Positions 43,634 to 54,536 of a DNA stretch of 64,000 nucleotides are shown here, piece after piece. Each line of letters begins with the position of its first letter. The stretch's first letter is position 1. Under the pieces are notes generated by a model. It was not told the origin of the DNA. It did not search any database and saw only the letters and a list, made by a program, of their open reading frames with translations. The DNA lies in the NCBI GenBank assembly GCA_030704615.1, contig CM060731.1:95212756-95276755 (forward strand), given 5' to 3'. Source of the DNA: Takakia lepidozioides. Lineage: Eukaryota > Streptophyta > Takakiopsida > Takakiales > Takakiaceae. Position numbers and translations under genes: made by a program.

Positions 43634-44070
43634 ATGCACTTTTGGCAGGTTCCCCCGCAGATGCCTGAAAAGTAGTTTGTGGCACCACACACGTTTTGTT
43701 CTTTTTGTTCTCACGAAGATGCCCTGAAAGTAGTGTGTGGCACCGCACACTTCTTTCGGGGCATCTGCAGTGCACGTTTTCTCTGCAGCTGCCCACCCCA
43801 CACACGGTTTTTTTTTTTTTTTTTTTTTTTTTCCGTTCCCACGTAGATGCCCTGAAAACAGTGTGCGGCACCGCACACTGTTTTCAGGGCATCTGCGGAG
43901 CATATTTTCTCTGCAGATGCCCATCCCATTTATTTTTATTTATTTTATTTATTTTTTTCATTTTTTCGTTTTTTTCGTTCCTTCGCAGCTGCCCGGAAAA
44001 CAGTGTGCGGCACCGCACACTGTTTTCAGGGCATCTCCAGAGCACGTTTTCTCTGCATATGCCCATCCCA
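43634..44070. repeat. Tandem hairpins with core CAGTGTGCGGCACCGCACAC
   Basis: Four related units (about 43650, 43730, 43850, 43990). The two best contain a long dyad: CCCTGAAAACAGTGTGCGGC meeting its complement GCACCGCACACTGTTTTCAG, followed by GGCATCT...TTTTCTCTGCAGATGCCCA. T-rich tracts separate them (43807-43832, 43930-43975). No coding. Confidence 0.9.
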
Positions 44071-44084
44071 CACACGTTTTTTTT

Positions 44085-44334
44085 ACAAATTGCTGATCCA
44101 AATGCTAAGGTACTGGTGAGACTGGGAGACTCCAAGACAGCCCAATACATTGAGAAGATGTTGAAACCCAGTACTTTTTCGGACAACCAGCCTAAGCCTC
44201 AGTTCGGTAATTACAAACGGCAACGTATGAAGGGGCAGACGCCTCACCAACAAGGTAAAACATATGCTTCTCGGGGAAGAGGTACCCCGGTACGTGGAAG
44301 AGGCCTATACCAAAGGGGTGGACACTTTGGCTAG
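44085..44334 (+). pseudogene. Unrecognised C-terminal ORF fragment with RGG-like tail
   Basis: A frame ending at 44334 reads IADPNAKVLVRLGDSKTAQY, then KPKPQFGNYKRQRMKG and ends in ASRGRGTPVRGRGLYQRG. The arginine/glycine-rich end suggests nucleic-acid binding, as in some retroelement gag proteins, but I do not recognise it. No start is visible because it emerges from the hairpin repeats. Confidence 0.4.
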
Positions 44335-45005
44335 ATGCAAACTTCTGCCAACACATCTGAAAATACCAGATTGACCAACCGCTCTCCACCGGGTGGATCG
44401 GGGTCTAATTCCACCACCACCATCAACATTGCCAGCCAAGAGTCATACAGGACCCGGAGAGGTTCAGAGGGGTTCTCCCCGATCCGCAAACGAGATTTCG
44501 GATCATGGCAGGACACTTGACCTGGTATACTCCTCTCATCTATGTGCATGTATCTTTCTAATCTTACTTCTGGATATATGCAGGCTGATACCCGAAGTTC
44601 ATGGTAGCTAATTATCTACACATGACCAAGGATGCTTAATCCTTTACATTTCAAGCAAATACCATTGTATGAAGGGGTTTGTCCCATACTCTCTTGTCAC
44701 TTCTTTTGATCCTTCAGACCCAGTTGTGGGTCATGCTTTGATCAATGGCTTAAGCAAGTTTGAGGAGGGGATATAGGCCTTTCCTGCCCCATTGGCGAAT
44801 GTGTCTAGGGGTGGGAAACTATATTGCAGAGGGAGAAAACTTGTGAAGGGGTCTGGTATGCACTCCCTTACGGGGTGAGTGCATACCACACTCACTCCAT
44901 AAGGGACTGCCATACCAGGGGCTGGTTGGTGGGTGCCCCCTCTCTCCCTCTGTCTCCCTCTCTACTGGGAACCGGTAGTTTGCTATCAGTGTTGATTCCC
45001 TATTT
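44335..45005. other. No gene recognised; one clear hairpin
   Basis: A stem GGTATGCACTC...GAGTGCATACC at about 44854-44887 is the only structured signal. Short open frames (44335-44611) have no recognisable content. Confidence 0.4.
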
Positions 45006-45330
45006 TTTCACCCATACCGGATGAAGTTTTGACAGAGGTTCATCCATCCTCTATCGTTTTCATCCATACCGGATGAGCCACCAGGATGGACACTGAATTA
45101 CCTCTAGGATGGTTCTTTTGGCTTTTTCATTCCTCCTTTATTGACTCTCATCCATACCGGATGAGTCACCATGGTATGGAAAAAATTACCTCTATGAAGG
45201 TTGCCAACAACATCCTTTTTTTCATCCATACCGGTTGAAAAAATACCAGGATAATAATTTTTTTCATTCCTCTTTCATTGACTCTTTTTATCCATACCGG
45301 ATGGTCTGGTGAGGAATGTTGAATTACCTA
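45006..45330. repeat. Spaced short palindrome CATCCATACCGGATG, about five copies
   Basis: Copies or near copies at about 45010, 45060, 45149, 45221 and 45290, with 50-90 bp spacing and partly conserved spacers (TTTTTCATTCCTC, AATTACCT). The dyad CATCC/GGATG is shared with the GGATGG...CCATCC arms of the large transposon arrays, possibly by chance. Confidence 0.75.
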
Positions 45331-46620
45331 GGAGGAGGTAAACCACTGCCACGGATGATATTCCCTACTTTTTTCATCCTGACATAGTGATCTGTTTATG
45401 GATGACGTGATTATGGCCTGGGATTGATCTTTACTACCCCTAATTATGATTAATTACGGGGGAAACCCTAACCCCTACCCTAAAACCTATTTTTAACCCT
45501 ATTGCGGATGAAATCCGTCAGGGTAGAAGGTTGTATCCTACTATTTTTCATCCACGGATGAGAAATCAGGGAAAGAAAACCCTATGTTGTCTCTCCCGCT
45601 GTCAGAAGCACGCGATGTGCTTCTGAGCTCGCGGGGAGAGTGTTATGGCGGACGTGCTTTGGTGGCTGCCCCGTTTGTGGTGTCGTACCCATGCTGAACG
45701 AGCGCCTGGGGAGGCGCGAAGGCGGCGCCCTGTCTCTCTTGCAGCGGGAAACACTGCTGTGAATGCAGTGGCATCTTCCCTCCTCTAGCTTTTAAGTTTA
45801 GCAAGGGCATTTGTGCTGGGAAGTCTCTCTCCCTCCTTTCTGGTGCCTTGCATTTTTGCCTGTTTTGCTTCATTGCTCATGTGCTTTGTGGAGGCGGTTT
45901 GCTGCGGGTGGTGATGGCGCATACCCTCTCCCCAATCGCTTAAGGTGCCTTTGGAGTTTAGGGATCCTCATGTTCTGTGTTCTTCTCTTGCTTTTGAGTT
46001 TCTTAGTTGACATCGATGACAAGTGTGAGGGTCTATGATTCACCTGGGGTTCCACAATCCTCACTAATCTGTGATTTTGGGGGGGCTTGTGATGGGACCA
46101 GGTGAGGACCCTCACCTATTGAGTTTCTGAGCATGCAGTTGGGATATGGGCTGAGGAGACCTGTGGGTTATTGCGCTGTGAGGTGGCTGCTGCTTGCAGC
46201 CCCGATTTTCAACCCGATACTCCCTGGTTTGGCATGCTACAGCCTGTGTTTTGGCCTTGTCGTTCTGCCTCGATGCGCAGCTCGGCCTGTCTGGCTGTTT
46301 CCTGAGGCCTGCATACAAACCATACCATACTTTGATCTTTGACAGCAGGGCTGTGGATTATTGAGCTAGGTTTAAGTTCCAAAGAGGATCGGTTTAGGTG
46401 GTGTTTTTGGCGGTTTTTGGGTCTCTATGGACATGGTTGGCCTGAATGTATGGCGGCGGTAGCCTGAATAAGGCACCGACCTGCCTTTTCAGGCCTGTTT
46501 CTGATGTGTATTGGATCTTAGTGAGTGTTCTTTGCAGCTTTAGCATGGAACTCTTGAAGGATGAGGATGGTAAGCTGCAATGGGATCCTACCTATAGTCT
46601 TGGCTTTGTCATGACATCAG
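45331..46620. other. No gene recognised; hairpins only
   Basis: Contains a stem AGAAGCAC-GCGAT-GTGCTTCT at about 45605-45627 and GGTGAGGACCCTCACC near 46102-46117. Open frames at 45811-46038 and 46133-46342 look like random hydrophobic text without a domain. Its right edge is the LTR start at 46623. Confidence 0.4.
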
Positions 46621-46622
46621 GC

Positions 46623-47490
46623 TGTTAGAGGGACTGTCTGGAACTTAGACACTTGTACGGGATCTGTGGGGTACCCTTAATTTTTGCACAGACTGAGACC
46701 AACTGGAGCCTTAGGGGTGATAGCAGTGTACTTTAGAAGGGGGTTACACAGCCCGTCACAGCCAACACAGCAGACCGTCCGACACAGCAACACAGCTCGT
46801 CACAGTCCGACACAGACAACAAGCTCGTCACAGTCGACATAGCCGACACAGTCCGACACAGCCAACACAGCTCGTCACAGTCCGACACAGCCGACACAGC
46901 CCCATCACAGCCGACACAGCCCATCACAGCCAGTCACAGCCAGACACAGCCGTCACAGTCAGTCACAGCTCAACACAGTCGCACAGCCAGTCACAGCTTG
47001 ACACAGCTGTCACGACCATAGGGAACGAATAGCAGGACAGGGAAAGACTGGGGGGAACAACATCTACGAATGGAACATGTAGTACCCGGATGACGGTTAG
47101 TGAGGGAAACGGTTAGAACAACGGGTAGGAAGATAAAGCGAGAGCGAGGACGGGAAAATGATCATTCGGGGGAATCGGTGCTGGGGGGGGGGGAGACTTC
47201 GGACATCACGGGAGAAAGGAGAAGAGAGCGCATCTCTGAGCGGAAGAGAGAGAGAGAGAGCACAGAGTAGGAGGAGGACGATCTGTGATGCTTAATGAAT
47301 GCAAGCAGTAGGGTTGTAATGTAGAGCAGATTAGAGACTCCATGGCTTCAGCCTGATACTTGATAGATATTAATCTGATACATACTTCATACTCACACTG
47401 TGTAGAGAGATCTGAGTGAAGCTGTGGAATGAATGGATGAGATGATGGAATCCGATAGATTGCTGAAGCAAACTGATACTTAATTACCAA
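46623..47490 (+). repeat. 5' LTR with CACAG satellite, right edge uncertain
   Basis: TGTTAGAGGGACTGTC, CTGTGGGGTACCCTTAA, the CACAG satellite, GGGGGAACAACATCTACGAA and GGTTAGAACA follow in the same order as in the LTR at 17520-16900. A (GA)n tract lies at about 47245-47262. An end near ACTTAATTACCAACA (about 47490) is a guess; no TGG-type primer site was recognised after it. Confidence 0.6.
46745..47010. repeat. CACAG tandem satellite
   Basis: About 25 degenerate 9-12-bp words such as CGTCACAGTC, CGACACAGC and CCAACACAG. It is the longest of the three occurrences in the window. Confidence 0.92.
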
Positions 47491-47568
47491 CAGAGAGGTA
47501 ACCAGCTAACATGAATGCGGGAAGGAAAACAAATAGGAAACAACCCCATGATACACTAGCTGTAGGTC

Positions 47569-48940
47569 ATGACTGATTGTTCTGAGCGGGCTGAGTGCTT
47601 AGAGATTTCCAACTCTTCTATCTTGGAGTTTCCGCCTCGGATAGCGAAGGGATGGGTGAGTAAAAGCCGCGTGACATTTGGCGACCATACTGGGGAACTG
47701 GGTCATGAACAACCAGATGTGACAGGCATCTGGTGGGATCATGGTGGTGGAGAATTAAAGAATTTGATGTAAATCAAATTCCTTGTGAACTGAGAAGGAA
47801 AGATTATCCAAACGATTCTTTCAGAGGATCTTGGAATTGCCAGACGGTTGTAAAGAAAACATTCTTAAGAGAGTGCATGATGCTGACCCTGAATGGGGTC
47901 TGGAGAAAGGAGTGATAAAGATTTATCAGGTGGCCTGTAGAGGAAGAGCACGTTGGTTACCAACACTGGTTTATGTGATAGCATTGCTATCCATAAGTGA
48001 GTAGAGTTTGAAGGCGGAGGAAGAAAGAAAGGTGAATGTTTATACTCATATGCATGAAGAGCTTGTACTGGTAAAGAATTGGATTCCAAAGGATATTTTG
48101 TGGATCAAACTCACACCAAGAACAACTTTCCAGACTTGTTTGCCATATGGTATATGGTAACGGAGACTTCTAGTATAGCCAAGGGTGCATTGAAGCTAGA
48201 AAGAAACCCAGGCATATACGAGAGATTACAGAAGAGAGTTTTGGTTATTGGCCACATTAAAAGAAATGAAGACATGGGACATGAGTGATGAAAGAGAAGC
48301 TAGACGCCACCAGAGATATTCAGCAAAAAGAGAAAGCTATCTGAAAGCTAATTATCCATATCTTTGGGAGAGAGGAATAGACATAGGGGAATCATCTGGA
48401 CCTCTCACACCATTAAGATCAGAGAGTACATCACCCATACCGGAAGAACTAGAGTTGGATGCCACTCCTTCTTTTTTTTGCAAGAAAGATTAAGGGAATT
48501 GGTACGGGAAGAAGATCAATCACGAGGTGAAAGATCTGAGGTACATCCCTGGATAAAAGATTTGACAGAAAATCTTTAATAAGAGTTGGCATGGAATACC
48601 AAAAGCAGGAACTCCAGTTTTTGAAGCGGAAGGTGAAGAAGGAGGAGAGGAATGTGGCAGAGCCAACGGAGAGTTCAGACTCTCCAACACCATTGCAGTT
48701 GAGTTACATGAGTGAAGAAGAAACCCAAGGGCAGAAACTTGGAGGATGAAAACAGAGAGAAGAAATTGGAAGAGGAAGGGTATGAAGAAGTAGACCCAAC
48801 AGCTGAGTTGAGACTACAACCAGGACATCCCAACCCGTTGGACCTGGATCAAGTGGAGCACTTGGATCACAGGCCAACGAAGGTGTCGGCTCAGGGGGAT
48901 CAGGCGGGCTGCCTGGATCTGGCTCTGGGGGGGGACAGGG
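47569..48940 (+). pseudogene. Gypsy leader/gag N-terminal region, broken
   Basis: A series of plus-strand pieces in different frames: TGIWWDHGG (about 47720), DYPNDSFRGSWN (47800), FPDLFAIWYMVTETSSIAKG (48130-48190), ERNPGIYERLQKR (48210), ERGIDIGESSGPLTP (48370), EEGYEEVDPTAELRL (48775). Charged and partly collinear, so most likely the decayed N-terminal part of the gag polyprotein that becomes recognisable from 48944. No domain is assigned. Confidence 0.45.
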
Positions 48941-48943
48941 GGA

Positions 48944-50236
48944 GTGTGGGAAGTAGTGCAGTTGAAGCGGAATACTGTGAATATCGTGGGGCCAGAAGCA
49001 GGGAGTGCTCAAGGGCCACCACTTGGTGGAAGATCCACCACAACAACAATAGGTCCAGAAGGACCAGCACCAGCAAGGGTGCTCCGACCTGTCAGTAGGC
49101 AGAAGGTAGGGCCCACAGATGGCGTTACAACCAACACGGGCAAAACACCTTTTCCAATATATTCAGGAAAAGGGGATCCCGATGTACACATTAGCCAATT
49201 TGAGCACATGTGTATAGTGAACAATGAGAATGGCGAAGATGCCAAGATGAGATTGTTTCCTTGTTCACTTATCAAGAAAGCAAGTGAATGGTATGCAAGA
49301 TTCCCTGATAATCATTTCCTAACCTGGAATGGCTTGAATACAACATTCCGAAATAGGTTCAGGACAAGTAAAACCGAGATGAAGTGTATGGAGTTTACAA
49401 CAGTAAAGCAAAAGAAGCATGAAACTGTTGAGGAGTATATGGAAAAGATGGAATTGATGATGAAAAAGCTGGCTGCAGTACCAGCACCAGGTTTACAGAA
49501 GACTTGGTTTGTGAGTGGACTAAGACCAGAGTTGCAAAAGAAAGTGGATATGTTACCCCATAATACAGTGGAGGAGGCATTTGAAACTGCAAACAGAATT
49601 GAGCAATTGGGAATGCTCAGGAGAGAGAAAAGGGATGATGAAGACTCTGAGGATGAGTCAGATGAAGAAGAAGAGCAAGAACTAAAAAGGAAGAGTAAGA
49701 GAAATGAGAAGTTGAAGAGGGATAACTATGAGAAAAGATTGGAAGAAATCTTGAAAAAGTATGCCACAGAGGCTGCAACACATTGGAGGAAGGGTGTATG
49801 GTGGGGTGTGCAAAGTGCCAGAATGAAGGCCATACCACCACAGAATGCCACATGAAGGAGAAACACTGTACTATCTGTAAAATGGATAACCATTCTACTG
49901 AGAATTGTTACTACAACAGAAGGACAGTTGCAAGAGAACCTAGGCAAGTAAGGGTGCATCAGGTGCAGCCCCAGCCAAGAAGAAACAATGATCAGGACCA
50001 CTATGGTAGGTCTGGTGGTTATAACAATGGCATGGAAGGGAGAGGTAATTCAAGAGGGAATTACCAAGGAAATTCCAGAGGCAACTATCAGGGTAATCCA
50101 AGGGGGAATTACCAGCCCCGGGAATCAGGATTACAGAAATAATCCAAGAGCAGACCAAGGGCGAGGACCCAATGGTGAAGAACTATGTTACTATTGTAAT
50201 CAGCCAGGACATCGCAAGGCAGCCTGTTCATTCTAG
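48944..50236 (+). pseudogene. Gypsy gag with capsid domain and three zinc knuckles
   Basis: 48944-49855: capsid text FPIYSGKGDPDVHISQFEHM, FPCSLIKKASEWYARFPDNH, ETVEEYMEKMELMMKKLAA, FVSGLRPELQKKV, a Retrotrans_gag-type fold; then an acidic-basic coiled segment. A frame change near 49800 leads to CAKCQNEGHTTTEC, CTICKMDNHSTENC, an RGNYQGNSRG-type repeat and, after a second change near 50140, CYYCNQPGHRKAAC. Three CCHC knuckles are unusual; one or two is common. Confidence 0.85.
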
Positions 50237-50589
50237 ATTAGACACCAAAATGAGATGAGAGCTCCTGTGAATGAGGGCCCAGTGGTGGCAGCTCACATGG
50301 TTAGGCCATGTGTTGTACCAAAGTAGTACAATGATAGTAACAAGAAGTAAAGCCAAACTAATACCTCCAGTAGTAGAGGAAGAGGATGATAATGAAGGTG
50401 GCAGTGATATGCCTGAAGATGATGAGGCTTGGAGAGATGAGAAGGAACTGCACAAGGAAGTGGCAGATACCATAAGGGAAATGCAAAAGAAGAGTACTGA
50501 ATTCATGTGGCAGATTCCTCTGATTCTGATGGAGAAGAGAAGAAGTGAGTGAGGATGAAAGGAAGAAAGAAGATGCAGACATGCAAAAT

Positions 50590-51148
50590 AATGAAGGGAC
50601 TTTGGCTGAAGTAATATGCCAGACCAAAGCAGAGATTACCATTGGACAGCTATTGGCTGTGGCACCTTTTTAGAACAGGCTGTATCAAGCAATCAATCGA
50701 ATTGCCCAGGAGACAGGAAACACAGACCTGAACAACAATGTGACAAGTTATAATGTGAAGCCGGAAGGGCGAGAAATAGTCATGGACTTTGATGATTCTA
50801 TGCCAGTAATCCAATTGAGAATTGGAAGCACAGAACTAACTGATGTACTGATAGATGGAGGCTCAGGAGTAAAATCATGACAGACCAATTAAGGAAGAAG
50901 CTTGTCTAAGTAACATGAAACCAGCCCCATTTACAGTAACAATGGCAGATCAAAGAAGTGTACAGCCATTGGGATTAATAAGAGGAGTTAAGATACAGAT
51001 ACAGAGGATGATCTTTATGATCACAGTAACTGTGTTGAAGATGGATGAAGTAATGGAGGCTTACTCCTTATTATTGGGACGTCCGTGGCTGAAACATGCC
51101 AAGGTATTCCATGATTGGAATTCTCAGTTACTAACCGTGCATAATGGG
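50590..51148 (+). pseudogene. Gypsy aspartic protease, broken and cut by the gap
   Basis: Frames read ELTDVLIDGGSGVK (DGGSG in place of DTGAS/DSGAS) with a TGA just after at about 50877-50879, then MADQRSVQPLGLIRGVKIQI and AYSLLLGRPWLKHAKVFHD, the flap and C-terminal ILG-RPW block typical of Tat-like gypsy proteases. The sequence ends at the N gap. Confidence 0.75.
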
Positions 51149-51648
51149 NNNNNNNNNNNNNNNNNNNNNNNNNNNNNNNNNNNNNNNNNNNNNNNNNNNN
51201 NNNNNNNNNNNNNNNNNNNNNNNNNNNNNNNNNNNNNNNNNNNNNNNNNNNNNNNNNNNNNNNNNNNNNNNNNNNNNNNNNNNNNNNNNNNNNNNNNNNN
51301 NNNNNNNNNNNNNNNNNNNNNNNNNNNNNNNNNNNNNNNNNNNNNNNNNNNNNNNNNNNNNNNNNNNNNNNNNNNNNNNNNNNNNNNNNNNNNNNNNNNN
51401 NNNNNNNNNNNNNNNNNNNNNNNNNNNNNNNNNNNNNNNNNNNNNNNNNNNNNNNNNNNNNNNNNNNNNNNNNNNNNNNNNNNNNNNNNNNNNNNNNNNN
51501 NNNNNNNNNNNNNNNNNNNNNNNNNNNNNNNNNNNNNNNNNNNNNNNNNNNNNNNNNNNNNNNNNNNNNNNNNNNNNNNNNNNNNNNNNNNNNNNNNNNN
51601 NNNNNNNNNNNNNNNNNNNNNNNNNNNNNNNNNNNNNNNNNNNNNNNN
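51149..51648. other. 500-N assembly gap
   Basis: Exactly 500 undetermined bases, a standard scaffold placeholder, so the true distance is unknown. Sequence to the left is gypsy protease and to the right the methyltransferase-like pseudogene. Confidence 1.
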
Positions 51649-53640
51649 GTCCGAAAATTCACAAGGGCCAGCGCTCCGGGGGTCGGCTGCGAAGAGATCA
51701 CTATACGAGGATGCACCTAGCGACCTACCGTGCGGTGCAGATTGCGGGCAGGGAAGTTCTCAAAACACCCACAATTGTGGAGTGTGTTAATGAAATTTCC
51801 TAACTGCTCTGACCAGAAGGCTGGAGATAACGAGTTTGAGGAAGGCGATCGAGGCCCACCAGGGAAGGGGAAGAGGAAGGCCACTGGCAATGATATGGAG
51901 GACACTCCTGGCTACACAAAGATGATGGAGTATTTTGTGGCGATGAGCCACGGCAAAAAGAGCACAGTCGGGGCAGGGCGGTGAAAGCCTCCATCGACAT
52001 GATCCTTGTGGATATCCCGGATGGCAGGAGATACTGGGGCTGGGCTCAGTTCCCTGGTGGAACAAGTACGACGAACGATACTGGAGCCACACATTCGGGT
52101 TCGCAGCCAACATGTTGGACGACGTTGGCTGTGTTGTTGTGCTAGCAGCCGATGGAGAAGTCACTGAGAATGATATCAAAGTATGGACGGGGAGAAGTGC
52201 AGCACCCATCCTGAAAAAGATCTGGACTTGCATCAACACGCAGGGTCTTCTCAACGATGGCCAGAAGGTATGCTGTGGTTCTCCTCTGCTATGTCAATTT
52301 CTGGCCAAAATTGCCCCTGTACATGTAGGCCACCTCTGACGTTTTCATTTCCTTCTCTGCAGACTCTTATCTTTCAGGCATTTTGCTTCGTGAAGGAACA
52401 TTCGAAATTCAAATTACGTGAAGCAGGAAGACTTGTTGATTCCACAGTTGATCCACTGGAGTATAACGTCCTGTTCAACCATGTGGAGAGAAGGACATTC
52501 TTTGTGATTTGTCGGGCAAGCCATGGAGGTATGGCAGGACCAGGAGTCCTGCATTCATCCAGACGCTCATGGAAACGTGTACGGATGTTGAAGGCAGGGT
52601 CCTTGACGTCACTGCAAATACAGGTGAGAACGTTAATTGAATGCGGCACCGAAATTGACACCATTTCCGTTTCTGTATATTTGCTTGTGCGAGGAAGCGA
52701 CTCATTCTTGAGTTTGGCTGTGGTTGTCGTATGATCTATTAAATTTGGCGTCCTTCTCAGCGTCATGCCTCCTCCGACTGAGGATCCCAAAACCGCCAGA
52801 ATATGGACGTGGACGTAGAATGCGGCAATGAAGAGGATGAAGTCCCTCTGTAAATTCGTTCGATGCAAGGTGCCGCCCGACCGCTTCCCCCAATGCGCTT
52901 CTTTCTTGGAGTGAGTTGCGACCGATAGTATGTCTTGGTTTCGTTGATAGGGGAACCATGGCGGGCCTTCCGAGAATCCCTGTTTGAATTCTCTAATGTA
53001 CTTACATTCTAGTTTGTGCGTACACTCAGCCTTGTCATAGTCTCCGACGAGGAGAAGCCTGGAGACCTTGCCTCGAATTGGACCCGGTTGTAGGGAGGAG
53101 CAACCTGCCGATGATCGCATTTTGTTCTCTAATGTACTTCCCACCTGTGCACCCCCCCCCTCCCCTCCAGAGGAGTCTCCCGCCCCCCCGCCCTGTCCCA
53201 ATCGGACCCCCCCCCCCCACCGTCGCCTTCTTTTTGCCAGAAAATCGTTTCTCTCTCGAGTCCCCCAGAAGCCCTTTTTTCTACCAGCCTATGCAGACAC
53301 GGCTGCCAAAGAAGCCTCAGGAGTGAGGATAGGCCTACTCGGTGTAGAGCAATTGACATACGGGAATGAGCAGAGAATTATAATGAGGCGTGAGGCCAAA
53401 CATAGAATTGTGAAAGGCAGAGTAGGGAGTTCGTAAGAAATCCGCGTCCGAGAGCGAGGGGAATGTTCGAGGACACTTCCGCACCCAGGTGGACAGTTTC
53501 CGGCTGGTGAGGATGGTATTTTTTTGAGGGGAGGGCTTCTCAGAGTAACACGGTAGCGGCAGTGCAGGTTCGGAGGCAGGTGGAAGCAGCCATCCCTTGC
53601 ATGAGGCAGGGTGATGCATCGGACATTGATAGCGGATCCT
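51649..53640 (+). pseudogene. Decayed second copy of the ParB/methyltransferase-like gene (C-terminal half)
   Basis: Collinear with exons 7-10 of the gene at 36040-42466: KTPTIVECVNE (51757), DTPGYTKMMEYFVAM (51900), SIDMILVDIPDG (51990-52025), VGCVVVLAADGEVTEND (52117), a splice donor CAGAAG|GTATGC (about 52268), then after CTCTGCAG (about 52361) TLIFQAFCFVKEHSKF, RLVDSTVDPLEYNVLFNHV, GRVLDVTANTG (about 52590-52622) with a donor GTGAGA. Exon 10-like text LFARKSFL, FFLPAYA, GEDGIF occurs at 53230-53530. Frameshifts occur near 51800, 52030 and 52470. Motif IV DIPDG is kept; motif I is LDVTANTG. The exon 9 equivalent was not found. Confidence 0.82.
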
Positions 53641-53879
53641 CACCATAGCAAAGTCTCATTTGGATCCTTTTGTTGTACTTCTGAAACACTTAATGAATAT
53701 ATTTGACGATTTGAAAAATCCATTGTGTTCAGACTGCTTGTCCCATTCCCTACATTTCTTCCGCCAACCAAAATCTATAATAAAAGCAGAAGAGACGCAA
53801 ACTTCAGTGAAGAACCCTACAAGTAATTTATGCACACCATCGACCCGGGAATTGAGCCATGAAAACCCCCTGCCGTTTC

Positions 53880-54342
53880 TAACATTCCTATTGGGAAATT
53901 TGGCGCCGAAATAGCCCAGTTTGCGCCTTCGTTATATGGGGCCTCAAAATTCCACACGGATGAATTACTGCACCAAAAATATTGCGATGGAACCTTCAGC
54001 ACAAGGCACTTCACCACATTCCACTTGGGTATTTCGGCGCCGAAATTGCCCGTTCTGCGCCATTAAATCCCGCACTATATCACATTTTAAGAGGTAATTT
54101 CGGTGCCGAAATACCCCGGTGGATGTCTTCAAAACACCATTTTAGCACACTGCTCTTGGGAATAACGGCGCCGAAATTCCTCATTCCGCATCCTGGACCA
54201 GGAGAAACAGACCCTATTACCGAGGTAAGAGGACATAACACCGTCAATAAAGGCAGGAAAATTCCAATTCCGCGGATGTCCGCTCATGAGCTCATAGGCT
54301 CATAGGCTCATGGGCTCATGCGCTCATGAAATAGTAAACCTC
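53880..54342. repeat. Right end of the second transposon copy: GGCGCC palindromes and terminal repeat
   Basis: TTTGGCGCCGAAA, TTTCGGCGCCGAAA and TTTCGGTGCCGAAA at about 53900, 54030 and 54100, and a further one near 54170. Then GCTCATGAGCTCATAGGC-type repeats (54281-54325) and GCTCATGAAATAGTAAACCT ending at 54342, the inverted terminal motif of the family. 54343-54350 (TTCCAAGA) is the position where a target duplication would be. Confidence 0.82.
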
Positions 54343-54536
54343 TTCCAAGAACAGAGAAAGACCCCAAAACCAATGTGATAGAAGTGGTGAGCGACCACTC
54401 CTTTGACCAATGGCTTCACAAAGCTACATTCTGGAGCCAGGTGAGAGAAACTACCCATTCATTCTTGCAGTTTCTATTTTTCCATAATTCCGTGTTGTTT
54501 GGCTCCGTAGCCTCACATTTACCTTGTTGGGATAGC
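54343..54536 (+). other. Exon-like fragment of unknown gene between two elements
   Basis: Frame reads EVVSDHSFDQWLHKATFWSQ and meets CAG|GTGAGAG, a good splice donor, at about 54440. I do not recognise it. It could be host DNA or an older element into which the flanking elements inserted. Confidence 0.3.

Larger units (their letters stand above)
46623..51148 (+). mobile_element. Gypsy retrotransposon, 5' half, cut by the assembly gap
   Basis: An LTR starting TGTTAGAGGG at 46623 (same family as the minus-strand LTR at 17520), CACAG satellite 46745-47010, untranslated leader, gag with three zinc knuckles (49783-50236) and protease (about 50820-51148); then 500 N. RT, RNase H and integrase would lie in or beyond the gap but the sequence on the far side is a different element, so the gap may hide a junction. 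Frames in gag and protease are broken by several stops. Confidence 0.82.

Noticed and set aside
53068-53326. Proline-rich small genes around C runs at 53150-53220
   Set aside because: Low-complexity by-product of the C tracts in an intron-like part of the methyltransferase-like pseudogene.
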